Part shown: positions 36,862 to 44,800 of the stretch, piece after piece | Layout: every line of letters begins with the position of its first letter | How positions within the stretch are numbered: position 1 is the first letter of the stretch | DNA from: JAKAVN01 sp035295545 | GTDB taxonomy: Bacteria; Desulfobacterota; Binatia; Binatales; Binataceae | Assembly: GCA_035295545.1 (NCBI GenBank) | Contig: DATGIT010000002.1 | Coordinates: forward strand, 186,001 to 250,000 | Direction: 5' to 3' | DNA: 64,000 nucleotides | The notes under the pieces: generated by a model | What the model was told of the DNA's origin: nothing | The model's input: only the letters and a program-made list of their open reading frames with translations | Database searches by the model: none | Program-made: the position numbers and the translations under genes

Positions 36862-37083
36862 ATGACCATGAAGAAGCAGGTCGTCTTGGTTTGGGTGGCG
36901 CTGACCGCCGCGATTGTCTGGGGAGAGGTGCTCTATTCCATAGACGTCGGGCTGCATTTGGCGTCCACGCTGGCCGTCGCTGCTGCGTTCGGCGCGGCAG
37001 GCACAATCATCATCGTGGCGGCACTGTACGCTTTGGACTCGGTTGTGGGTCGGCTGCTCAAGAGCGCCGTGGTCAGGCCGTAG
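36862..37083 (+). CDS. Small two-helix membrane protein
   Basis: 73 residues from ATG 36862, with AAGGGGGG at 36848-36856 as ribosome site. Two hydrophobic segments are seen (VVLVWVALTAAIVWGEVLYS and LAVAAAFGAAGTIIIVAALY) with a short loop. It ends with a basic RLLKSAVVRP tail. No family recognised. A second small gene follows 13 bases downstream. Confidence 0.55.
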   Translation: MTMKKQVVLVWVALTAAIVWGEVLYSIDVGLHLASTLAVAAAFGAAGTIIIVAALYALDSVVGRLLKSAVVRP

Positions 37084-37096
37084 GGAGGATGCGGGG

Positions 37097-37261
37097 ATGG
37101 CCTTACAGGACCGAGGATACGAGACGCAGCTAGCCAAATCGGCCTGGCTGTTGGAGTTGGCGGATTACTGGAGCGAACGCGATTCTGAGTTTGCCGAGCA
37201 GTTGCGCGCAAAGGCGCGTCAACTGCAAAGCGCGGAAGACCGCCGGCACTGTCTCGAGTAG
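37097..37261 (+). CDS. Small hypothetical protein
   Basis: 54 residues from ATG 37097, with GGGAGG at 37083-37089 overlapping the end of the previous gene. The protein is one amphipathic, charged helix-rich segment (SAWLLELADYWSERDSEFAE) with a C-terminal Cys. It is probably translated with the two-helix membrane protein. No function can be assigned. Confidence 0.5.
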   Translation: MALQDRGYETQLAKSAWLLELADYWSERDSEFAEQLRAKARQLQSAEDRRHCLE

Positions 37262-37749
37262 CGCTCGCGTCCGCGGCCCTCGAAGGGCCGTCCGCCGCTC
37301 GGTCATTGAGATGAGTCGCCGCGGCCGGCAGCCGCGCGGCGAAGCCGCGTTGTCCGAGACGTGGGGCGGAGGCTTCGATGGCGCGCGGATCAGGCGTTGG
37401 CGGGTCGCGCTGCGCCTCGGTTGCGCCCGCACCAATAAACCTTCCGATAGCATGTGCAGGACAAAGAAGTCGCGTCGCCAATCCTTGACGTAGCGATCGA
37501 ACAGCGCGCGATACGCGGTCTCGAGCGAAAAACTGATCGTGGCCTGCTGGCACCGGCGTATGCGTGGTGAACAGACACCTGCGCCTGACTGACTCGCGAG
37601 GGAGACAGGACCAACCGCTGTCTCTGGCGGTAGTCATTAATTTGTCGGAGGGGCGCTACTGATTTGTCGGCGCGTCGGGCGGCCGCCGAGGCGTCCGCTT
37701 GGCACTCAATGGCGCAACGATACGCGCCGGCCCGAGCGTGGGCGGCGCT
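37262..37749. other. Low-density region with a hairpin and a gene remnant
   Basis: About 490 bases before the Tad locus. It begins with a perfect 7-bp hairpin (CGGCCCT/AGGGCCG, 37274-37290) without T run. A minus-strand remnant of an alpha-glucan phosphorylase lies at about 37440-37600. Two copies of ATTTGTCGG near 37642 and 37671 are the only other repeat seen. Confidence 0.45.
37440..37600 (-). pseudogene. Remnant of an alpha-glucan phosphorylase (GlgP-like)
   Basis: On the minus strand one frame reads RESVRRRCLFTTHTPVPAGH followed by DQF, which is the very characteristic FTTHTPVPAGHD segment of maltodextrin/glycogen phosphorylases of the Thermus-type. Shortly after, coding character shifts to a neighbouring frame (FSLETAYRALFDRYVKDW), consistent with a frameshift. 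No start, stop or remaining domains exist nearby (an intact enzyme has more than 700 residues). It is read as a decayed fragment. Confidence 0.5.
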
Positions 37750-38676
37750 CTAGAGCGTGGTACCCCTCATCAATTCAACGATCTGAATGATCGCCGGTCC
37801 GAGAATGATGAGCATCATCGCCGGCAAAATGAGCAGCACCAGCGGCAATAGCATCTTGACTGAGGTTTTTTGCGCCGCCTCTTCGGCCTTGAGCCGCCGC
37901 TTGGCGCTCAGCAGTTCGCTCGCCGCCCGCAGTGAAGGGCCGAGGCTGCCGCCAATCTCCTTGTTCTGAATCAGCACGGCGGTTAACGACTTGAGTTCCT
38001 CGACGCCGGTGCGGTCGGCGAGGTTGCGCATGCTGAGTTCGAGAGACAAGCCGGCGCCCATCTCGGCTGCCGCGGTTGCGAGCTCGCCACCGAGCACGCG
38101 TCCCTGACGCGAGGTCTCGCGGCCGACGATTTTGATTGCTTCGAGCAGGCCTTGCCCGGCTTCGAGAGTGACCACTAGCAGGTCAAGAATGGCCGGCAAT
38201 TCATGCAGGATCATCCGTTGGCGGCGCTGCGCCATGCGGCCGACGAGGTAGCCCGGCAGCACGTAGCCGACGATCGCGCCGCCGAGGATCGCGGTGATCG
38301 CGTAGCGCGGGTAAGACCTGGACAGGACAAAGCCAGCAAAAAGGAGCAGCACAAAGGAGGCGACACGCGCGGCGCGATACAAGGCAAGCTGCTCGACCTG
38401 ACGCACGCCCGCGCGGTTGAGCGCCAGCCGGATGCGCTGCACCTCGGGCGTATTCTTGTCGCCGCCGCCGGTCAGCCTTACCCACCATCCGAGCAGCACG
38501 CCGGCGAAGCCCTCGAAGTGCAGCGACGAGGGCGCGAGCGCGTTGGCCGCAGCGTAGCGCCGAGCGCCGCGCTTTTGGAACCGGATGCCACGGGGATGCT
38601 CATTCAGGCCCAGGTAGAGAGCGACGATCATGGTGAGCCCGAGCAGGAAGACGGCGACAGCGATAGTCAGCGGCAT
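37750..38676 (-). CDS. tadC: Tad pilus inner-membrane protein TadC
   Basis: 308 residues, type II secretion F (GspF-like) domain. Hydrophobic segments at the N-terminus, around residues 105-150 and at the C-terminus (MLLPLVLLILPAMMLIILGP); the cytoplasmic region contains LPAILDLLVVTLEAGQGLLE and NKEIGGSLGPSLR, the usual TadC pattern. It pairs with TadB as the platform on which the TadA ATPase assembles Flp pili. The start follows the tadB stop by one base, so the genes are coupled. Confidence 0.92.
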   Translation of the reverse strand: MPLTIAVAVFLLGLTMIVALYLGLNEHPRGIRFQKRGARRYAAANALAPSSLHFEGFAGVLLGWWVRLTGGGDKNTPEVQRIRLALNRAGVRQVEQLALYRAARVASFVLLLFAGFVLSRSYPRYAITAILGGAIVGYVLPGYLVGRMAQRRQRMILHELPAILDLLVVTLEAGQGLLEAIKIVGRETSRQGRVLGGELATAAAEMGAGLSLELSMRNLADRTGVEELKSLTAVLIQNKEIGGSLGPSLRAASELLSAKRRLKAEEAAQKTSVKMLLPLVLLILPAMMLIILGPAIIQIVELMRGTTL

Positions 38677-38677
38677 C

Positions 38678-39610
38678 CTAGAAATCCACTCGCGCGATTC
38701 TGCGCATCGTGAAAAAAGCGATCGTGTCCAGCGCGACCGCGATCTTCAGCATCATCACACCGGAGTCGCGATGGAACAGCGGCTCGGAGTAGGCGGGATT
38801 GATGAAGCTCAGCGCGGCCAGCACGATGAACGGCAGCAGGGTGACGATGATGGCGCTTGCACGCGACTGCGCGGTCAGCGCGCGCATCTGCTGCTCGGCG
38901 CGTTCGCGGTTGCGCATGCCGTCGGCGACGTGCTGGAAGACCTCGGCGAGGCTGCTGCCGATATCGGACTGGATGCGTACCGCGGCGACCAGAAAACCCA
39001 GCTCCTCCACCGGTGCCCGGTCGTACATCGATTCCAGCGCGAGCGGCAAGGGCATCCCGAGCTGCACCTGCTCGACGATCACGCGCACCTCGCTCGCCAC
39101 CGGCTCGGGCAGGTTCTGCGCGGCCATCTGCAGCGCGCGCAGCATCGTATGTCCCGCGCCGAGGGCGGCCCGCAGCAGGTCCACCAGGTAGGGCAACTGC
39201 TCGCTCAACGCCGCCAGCCATCGCCGATGCCGGATGCGCAAGTAGATCGCCGGCAGCGCGGCCAGGGCGAGACCCGGGAACAGCGCTGACGGCATGCCGA
39301 TCCAGCCCGCAGAGGCTGCGGTGCCCGCGATCAGCAGCGCCGGCATCGCCAGGATGAGCGGCGTGCTCGCCTGGCGCAGGGTATCGCCGATATAGCGGCC
39401 GCAGACCGGCAGCCGGCGCAGGCGCGCCACCAGGTGCATCGTCTGCAGGGCCGCCGCTTTCGGCCGCACTTGCGCGGTCGTATGCGGATCGCCCAGGCGG
39501 CGAGAAAGTCCGGCCGAGCGCTCGCGCTGCTGGCGCTGCAGGGCACTGTAGAGCATGAACGCGGGAACCATCAGCAGCGTGTAGAACAGGATTGCGATTG
39601 CCAGCGCCAT
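38678..39610 (-). CDS. tadB: Tad pilus inner-membrane protein TadB
   Basis: 310 residues, GspF-like. An N-terminal helix (ALAIAILFYTLLMVPAFML), central helix pair around residue 75-105 and two C-terminal helices flank the cytoplasmic domain with LPYLVDLLRAALGAGHTMLR and QSDIGSSLAEVFQHVADGMR. Partner of TadC in the pilus platform. Its start is 4 bases after the tadA stop. Confidence 0.92.
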   Translation of the reverse strand: MALAIAILFYTLLMVPAFMLYSALQRQQRERSAGLSRRLGDPHTTAQVRPKAAALQTMHLVARLRRLPVCGRYIGDTLRQASTPLILAMPALLIAGTAASAGWIGMPSALFPGLALAALPAIYLRIRHRRWLAALSEQLPYLVDLLRAALGAGHTMLRALQMAAQNLPEPVASEVRVIVEQVQLGMPLPLALESMYDRAPVEELGFLVAAVRIQSDIGSSLAEVFQHVADGMRNRERAEQQMRALTAQSRASAIIVTLLPFIVLAALSFINPAYSEPLFHRDSGVMMLKIAVALDTIAFFTMRRIARVDF

Positions 39611-39614
39611 GACA

Positions 39615-41000
39615 CTATTCCAGCACGCGCGCGGCGAACATCGCCTGCGGCAGCGAGAAGCCGGCGGCCTCGAAGCGTTCGGTGTAGAATGGGCGCGTGC
39701 CGGTGGTCTGGAAATGTCCCAGCACCTTGCCGCGAGGGTCGATGCCGGTGCGGACGTATTCGAACAGGTCCTGGGTCAGCACGGTGTCGCCTTCCATGCC
39801 GGTGATCTCGGTGATCTTGATTGCCCGGCGCGAGCCGTCGGAGTGGCGCGCGATCTGGATGATGAGGTTGATCGAGGCCGCAATATACTGGCGCATCGCC
39901 TTCTCCGGCAGCGCGACCCCCGACAGCAGCATCATCATCTCGAGCCGCGACAGCGAGTCGCGCGGATTGTTGGCATGAATGGTGGTCATCGAGCCGTCGT
40001 GCCCGGTGGACATGGCCTGCAGCATGTCGAGCACCTCGGCGCCGCGCACCTCGCCCACGATCACGCGGTCAGGGCGCATACGCAGCGTGTTGCGGAACAG
40101 CTCGCGCTGCGTGACCTCGCCGCGGCCCTCGATATTCGGTGGCCGGGTCTCGAGGCGAAAGACGTGCGGCTGCTGCAGCGCGAGTTCGGCGGCATCCTCG
40201 ATGGTGATGATGCGCTGGTCCTCGGGCAGGTAGCAGGACAGACAGTTGAGCAGCGTGGTCTTGCCGCTGCCGGTGCCGCCGCTGACCAGGATGTTGAGCC
40301 GGCTGAGCACGGCGACGCGCATGAACTCGGCCATTTCCGCCGTGAGCGTGCCGTTGCCGACCAGGTCCTCGATCCGGTAGCCGTGGCCGCCGAAGCGGCG
40401 GATGGATAGTCCGGCGCCGTCGATTGCCAGGGGCGGGATGATCGCGTGCACGCGCGAGCCGTCAGGCAGCCGCGCATCCACCATCGGCGAGGACTCGTCG
40501 ATTCGGCGCCCCACGCGCGACACGACGCGGTTGATGACAGACATCAGGTGGGCGTCGTCGCGAAAGTGGACCGCGGTCTGGTAGAGCTTGCCTTTGCGCT
40601 CGATCCACACGCTGCGGTAGCCGTTGACCAGGATGTCCGAGATCTCGTTGTCCTGGAGCAGCGGCTCGAGCGGACCGAGGCCGAGCATGTCGCTGGTGGT
40701 CGCCTCGATCAGGCGGGTGCGATCGCTTTCGGTGAGCAACAGGCGCTCCTGCCGGACCAGCTCGTCGATTACCGCGTCGACCTCCGCGAGCAGCGGATCG
40801 TAGCCCGCTTCCTCGAGCTTGTTGACGTCGATCCGGCGCAGCAGTGCGTCCTGGATTTTGTGCTTGAGCGCCTGGAAGCGCTCCTTGCCCGCGTCCGAGG
40901 CGCTGAGGCTCTGCGGCTGGCGCGCGTCGGGAATGAACAGCGACGGCGCGGAGGCCGGCGCGCGCTCGACTTCGTTCTGCATTCGATCCAGCAGACCCAT
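39615..41000 (-). CDS. tadA: Tad pilus assembly ATPase TadA/CpaF
   Basis: 461 residues. Secretion-ATPase N-terminal domain, then Walker A GGTGSGKT at 241-248, Asp box and Walker B (EDAAELAL, ERGEVTQRELFRNTLRMRPD-type stretch, VGEVRGAEVLDMLQAMSTGH). This is the CpaF/VirB11-like ATPase that powers Flp pilus assembly. The ribosome site GAGGAG lies at the end of tadZ, and the ATG is two bases after the tadZ stop. Confidence 0.95.
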   Translation of the reverse strand: MGLLDRMQNEVERAPASAPSLFIPDARQPQSLSASDAGKERFQALKHKIQDALLRRIDVNKLEEAGYDPLLAEVDAVIDELVRQERLLLTESDRTRLIEATTSDMLGLGPLEPLLQDNEISDILVNGYRSVWIERKGKLYQTAVHFRDDAHLMSVINRVVSRVGRRIDESSPMVDARLPDGSRVHAIIPPLAIDGAGLSIRRFGGHGYRIEDLVGNGTLTAEMAEFMRVAVLSRLNILVSGGTGSGKTTLLNCLSCYLPEDQRIITIEDAAELALQQPHVFRLETRPPNIEGRGEVTQRELFRNTLRMRPDRVIVGEVRGAEVLDMLQAMSTGHDGSMTTIHANNPRDSLSRLEMMMLLSGVALPEKAMRQYIAASINLIIQIARHSDGSRRAIKITEITGMEGDTVLTQDLFEYVRTGIDPRGKVLGHFQTTGTRPFYTERFEAAGFSLPQAMFAARVLE

Positions 41001-41002
41001 GG

Positions 41003-42247
41003 TTATCTCTCCTCGCGGCCGAACGCCGTGAGCATCCGCGACAGCACGCCCGCGCGCGCTCGTCCGTTGGATTGGGCGCCGATGCCGAGCAGCGCGTTGG
41101 CCAGGCTCTCGACTGCCTGCGCCATCGGCGAGGAGGTGGGGCGGCCGAGGAGGCCGTCGCCCGCGGCATCGGCCGCGGCCATCGTCGAATCGTGCGGGAT
41201 GCAGAAGCCGATCGGATGTTCGAGCGCCGACTCGATCTTTTCCAGGGTTATCGCATGGCCGTGGCGGTAGTTGTTGAGCACCAGGTCGAGGGCCACGTGC
41301 TTGAGATTGAGGCGCTTGAACAATTCGAGGAAGCGGCGCGTCGCGTGCACGCCGGTGATCGACTGGTCGAGCACGTAGAACAGGCTGCCCGCACGCTCCC
41401 AGGCCGCCACCGAGGCTTCGCTGACATGATGGCCGCAGTCGATCATCACGAAGTCGAACAGCTGCAGCATCACCCCCACCGTCGCCTCGACCGTGCCGGG
41501 CGAAATCATCTCGCCATCCTCGATACGCGCGGGAGCGCCCAACAGATAGAGGCCCGCGGGATGCTTGCAGATTGCCGATTCCAGGCGGATGGAGTCGATG
41601 CTGGTGGACGGATCGGTCAGGTCGCTGATCGAGTGCGCGGGCGCGAGATCGAGCATCGGCGCAAGCGCGTCCGCCTGCAGCCCGAGGTCGACCAGCGCCA
41701 CTTGCTTCTGCGTGATGCGCCGCAGGGCAAGGGCGAGCGCGACGGTCAGACTGGAGACACCGACGCCGCCCGCGACGCTCACCAGCGCATAGGCGGCCTT
41801 GTCCGGCCCGTGCCCGGAGCCCGGATTGGTCTGGCTGATTTTCAGCAGCGCGCGCGCGAGCTCGACCGAATCTGCCGGCAGGAACAGCACTTCATTGGCG
41901 CCGGCCTGCAGCGCCGCGCGCACGGCATCCGGCGTTCGCTGCCGCACCAGGGCGATCGTCTGAATCCATCGAGCATCGCTCACCCACTGCTCCAGCTCGC
42001 GATCCCACAGCTCGGAGTCATCGCCCAGGATGACTGCCAGCACGCCAAGCGCGTCGCTTTGGGCGGGCGCCTGAGCCGGTGCTGATATCTCGTTGATCTC
42101 GATGCGCGGGCTGCTGAGGGCGGCGATTGCCTCGCGCAGGCCCGCGCGTTCGGCGACCGTGCCGCCGACAAGCGCCAGGGTGAGGTTGCGGTGCCCCTGC
42201 CGGCGCACCACGCTTAGCAGACTGGCATTGGATTGGGCTGATTTCAT
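41003..42247 (-). CDS. tadZ: Pilus localisation protein TadZ/CpaE with atypical P-loop
   Basis: 414 residues. An N-terminal receiver-like domain without clear phosphorylation Asp precedes a ParA/MinD-like domain. The deviant Walker A is AGGVGVSS at 159-166, lacking both the signature Lys of KGG and the canonical Lys before Thr/Ser. Later FVMIDCGHHVSEA corresponds to the switch II/Walker B strand. TadZ/CpaE proteins place the pilus machine at the pole. It is upstream of tadA and co-transcribed. Confidence 0.85.
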   Translation of the reverse strand: MKSAQSNASLLSVVRRQGHRNLTLALVGGTVAERAGLREAIAALSSPRIEINEISAPAQAPAQSDALGVLAVILGDDSELWDRELEQWVSDARWIQTIALVRQRTPDAVRAALQAGANEVLFLPADSVELARALLKISQTNPGSGHGPDKAAYALVSVAGGVGVSSLTVALALALRRITQKQVALVDLGLQADALAPMLDLAPAHSISDLTDPSTSIDSIRLESAICKHPAGLYLLGAPARIEDGEMISPGTVEATVGVMLQLFDFVMIDCGHHVSEASVAAWERAGSLFYVLDQSITGVHATRRFLELFKRLNLKHVALDLVLNNYRHGHAITLEKIESALEHPIGFCIPHDSTMAAADAAGDGLLGRPTSSPMAQAVESLANALLGIGAQSNGRARAGVLSRMLTAFGREER

Positions 42248-42297
42248 TTCGTTCCATCCGAATAGGTTGTTGTCCCTATGGTCGACGCTTTGGCCGG

Positions 42298-42765
42298 CTA
42301 CTCGCTGGTCATCGTCTGCGTGGCTGAGACCTGGCTCGGAAACGTCACGCCGAAAAAGGTAGTGCCGAGGAACAGCTTGGACTGCAATTTGTAGGTCACC
42401 GTCACGGTGACAGCGCTGCCGGTCGTACGAGGCACGTTTATTGGTGCGAGCACCACCGGCTGCAGACCCGCGTCGCTGATGAGCGGCGACGCGGTGCTGG
42501 TCAGGTAACTGGCGACTGTGGCCTGGTTAGCATTGGGATTGAGCGACGCGTACCGGGCGCATGCGACGGCGGCCTGATTCACGGCGAGCGCCGCACCTCC
42601 CACTATCACCATCTGCACCACGCCAAGCATGAGCAGCAGAAAGATCGGGAGGATGAGGGCGAACTCGACCAATGTCTGGCCGGAGCGACACCGCGCGTCC
42701 GCTACTGATAGACGATACTGTCTCGCACCCGAGCACATATGCGCTGAAACAGGTCCGAAGTTCAT
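42298..42765 (-). CDS. tadE: TadE-like minor pilin/pseudopilin
   Basis: 155 residues from ATG 42765 (ATG 42738 also possible). The processing/transmembrane motif GQTLVEFALILPIFLLLMLG is the TadE signature, with Glu at position 5 of the mature helix. The remainder is a small beta-rich domain (VTVTVTYKLQSKLF). First gene of the minus-strand tad operon, 50 bases before tadZ. Confidence 0.85.
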   Translation of the reverse strand: MNFGPVSAHMCSGARQYRLSVADARCRSGQTLVEFALILPIFLLLMLGVVQMVIVGGAALAVNQAAVACARYASLNPNANQATVASYLTSTASPLISDAGLQPVVLAPINVPRTTGSAVTVTVTYKLQSKLFLGTTFFGVTFPSQVSATQTMTSE

Positions 42766-42882
42766 CCGACCGGCGATGGAGCATTATCCATACCAGTGGG
42801 AAAGATGAGTAATGGCTATTGCGGCTGAATGATCAGTCGAAGCGACTTAGTATGGATCGCTCTTTGCTGCGCAGTTGGATCA

Positions 42883-43851
42883 ATGAAATCGCGGAGTCAT
42901 CGCGGCAGGCGCGGTCAAATTCTGGTATTCCTGGCACTGGCGGCAGTCGGGTTGATCGGCATCGCCGCTCTGGGAATTGATGTTTTCTACCTCTATTGGA
43001 ACAAGAATCGGCTTCAAGCCGCCACTGATGCGGCCGCTTTGGCCGGCGCAACCTATCTCAATAATATTCAATTTGCCGGAAACAACCCATCTTGTGTGTA
43101 CTCCACTGATGCGCAAAACGCCGCCTGCACCTACGCGCTTAATAATGGCATAACACTCAGCGAAATCACCGGCCTGGTGGCGAACACGGCTGCCGAAACC
43201 ATGACGGTGAGCGCGCGGCGCACGCTGTCGGCGCTGTTCGCGCGCGTCGTGGGCATCCAAAACTTTACCGTCAGCGCCATTTCCGTGGCGAGTTTGAAGG
43301 GCCTGGGCTCAGCCAGCGGCGTGGCGCCGATCGGGCTCGATTCTCAGACGCCGTATACCTACGGTCAGGCGATCAATTTACGCCTGAGCAATTGCGGCGG
43401 CGGCTGCTGGCAGGGCCTTGGGTTACAGAGCCTGAGCAAGGGTAATAGCGGTTCGGCCGCCTTTCAGCAGAACCTCCAGCCAGGATGCTCATGCACCGTG
43501 AGCGTGGGCGATAAGCTGACCGCGGAGCCCGGCGTAAAGACCAGCGCGGTAGTCAACGGCATTGGCGCGCGGATAGCAGCGGGTATCGCGGCCGATCCCA
43601 ACGGCACCTGGTCTTCGCATACGGTCAACGATGCTCGCGCGGTTGTGGTGCCGCTCGTCAACTGGAGCAGCGGCTGCAATGGCGGGCGTTGCAGCGCCTC
43701 GGTGCCGGTCGTCGGGTTTGCGATGGTGTGGATCGTAAGCGTCAGCAGTGGCGGCGACGTGAGCGCCGTATTCATCCGCCAGGTGGCATCAGGCACGCCG
43801 GGGAGCGGTGGCGGCGACATGGGGGCGGTTCATGCGCAACTCATCCAGTGA
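42883..43851 (+). CDS. tadG: TadG-like Flp pilus-assembly protein
   Basis: 322 residues from ATG 42883; an earlier in-frame ATG at 42829 lacks a clear site. The N-terminus has GRRGQILVFLALAAVGLIGI with the TadE/G-like segment and then DVFYLYWNKNRLQAATDAAA, the standard TadG N-terminal domain. No von Willebrand A domain is recognisable in the remaining beta-rich, cysteine-containing part. It is divergent from tadE, and the receiver and HPt genes follow it on the same strand. Confidence 0.8.
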   Translation: MKSRSHRGRRGQILVFLALAAVGLIGIAALGIDVFYLYWNKNRLQAATDAAALAGATYLNNIQFAGNNPSCVYSTDAQNAACTYALNNGITLSEITGLVANTAAETMTVSARRTLSALFARVVGIQNFTVSAISVASLKGLGSASGVAPIGLDSQTPYTYGQAINLRLSNCGGGCWQGLGLQSLSKGNSGSAAFQQNLQPGCSCTVSVGDKLTAEPGVKTSAVVNGIGARIAAGIAADPNGTWSSHTVNDARAVVVPLVNWSSGCNGGRCSASVPVVGFAMVWIVSVSSGGDVSAVFIRQVASGTPGSGGGDMGAVHAQLIQ

Positions 43852-43895
43852 ATTGCGCGCGTGAAACGAACGGTGCGCAAGATAGCGGGGTAGCG

Positions 43896-44285
43896 ATGGC
43901 CTCGGCGTTGATAATCGATGATTCCCCTTTCGCGCGCAGGCTGATTCGGCATCAATTGACCAAGCTCGGGTTCGAGATCGCGGGCGAAGCGGAAACCGCC
44001 GCGCAGGGGCTGCGCTTGTTTCGCCGGCTCAAGCCGGCGCTGGTCACTTTGGATGTTCTGATGCCTGAGCGCGAGGGCATCTCCAGTCTCGAGGCATTTC
44101 GCGCAATGCGCCATGAGATACCCGAAGCCGCGGTGGTGGTGGTCAGCGCCGTGCCTTTCGAGAAGACGCGCGAGACCTTCTTGAGCGAGGGCGCGCTGGC
44201 GTACGTGGTCAAACCGTTCGGACAATTGTCCTTTGAGCAGGTGCGTCAGAAATTACAGCGGATGTCTCCGCACTCAACCGCGTGA
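43896..44285 (+). CDS. Single-domain response regulator (CheY-like)
   Basis: 129 residues from ATG 43896. A complete receiver: acidic pair in IIDDSPFARR (Asp8, Asp9), phospho-acceptor Asp53 in LVTLDVLMP, Ser84 in VVVSAVP and Lys106 in YVVKPFG. No output domain. It lies 44 bases after tadG and 57 before an HPt gene, suggesting a small phosphorelay tied to pilus control. Confidence 0.92.
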   Translation: MASALIIDDSPFARRLIRHQLTKLGFEIAGEAETAAQGLRLFRRLKPALVTLDVLMPEREGISSLEAFRAMRHEIPEAAVVVVSAVPFEKTRETFLSEGALAYVVKPFGQLSFEQVRQKLQRMSPHSTA

Positions 44286-44342
44286 GCAAGTCGCGGCCGA
44301 CGAGTGGGCACCGAATACGGAGACAGCGGCAAGGAGAGGCGT

Positions 44343-44705
44343 ATGGACCTTGATTCCCGCGACCAGACGAAAAGCATCGCGATCGACCGCGAAATCATCG
44401 AGCAACTGCGAGAGGAAGGCGACAATCTGCTGAACGAGCTGGTGGAGATGTTCATCGGCGAGGCGCCGCGGCAGATGGAAGCGCTCGCGCTCGCGCTGGG
44501 CAAGGGCGATGCTGCTGCGGTCCGGCTCGCTGCGCACACGCTTAAGGGCACCGCGGCCAGTTTCGGCGCGCAGCGGATGCAGACGCTCGCCAAGGCGATC
44601 GAAGACAAGGGGCGGGACGGCGAGCTCGACGGCGCCTCCGCGACCTTGGCCGAACTGCGGGCCGAGTGCGAGCGCGTGCGCGAGGCGCTCGAGCGCCTGC
44701 GCTAG
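44343..44705 (+). CDS. Histidine phosphotransfer (HPt) protein
   Basis: 120 residues from ATG 44343 with AAGGAGAGG upstream. Four-helix HPt domain: LLNELVEMFIGEAPRQMEAL followed by RLAAHTLKGTAASFGA with His65 as phosphoacceptor. HPt proteins carry phosphate between receiver domains. Neighbour of the receiver gene; the only HPt in the window, so it could also serve the hybrid kinase at 16559-21007, which lacks one. Confidence 0.9.
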   Translation: MDLDSRDQTKSIAIDREIIEQLREEGDNLLNELVEMFIGEAPRQMEALALALGKGDAAAVRLAAHTLKGTAASFGAQRMQTLAKAIEDKGRDGELDGASATLAELRAECERVREALERLR

Positions 44706-44800
44706 CCGCCAGCGCCACCCAACGCGGCCCGAATTGCCGCTGCGCGGCCGCGTGCGCTCGCGCGCCCCATTGTGCCATTCTGCAGCCGAGGGGACGCGCA

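Noticed and set aside
44706..44800. Possible riboswitch before the MetE-like gene
   Set aside because: The leader is short and shows none of the conserved SAM or cobalamin riboswitch elements.
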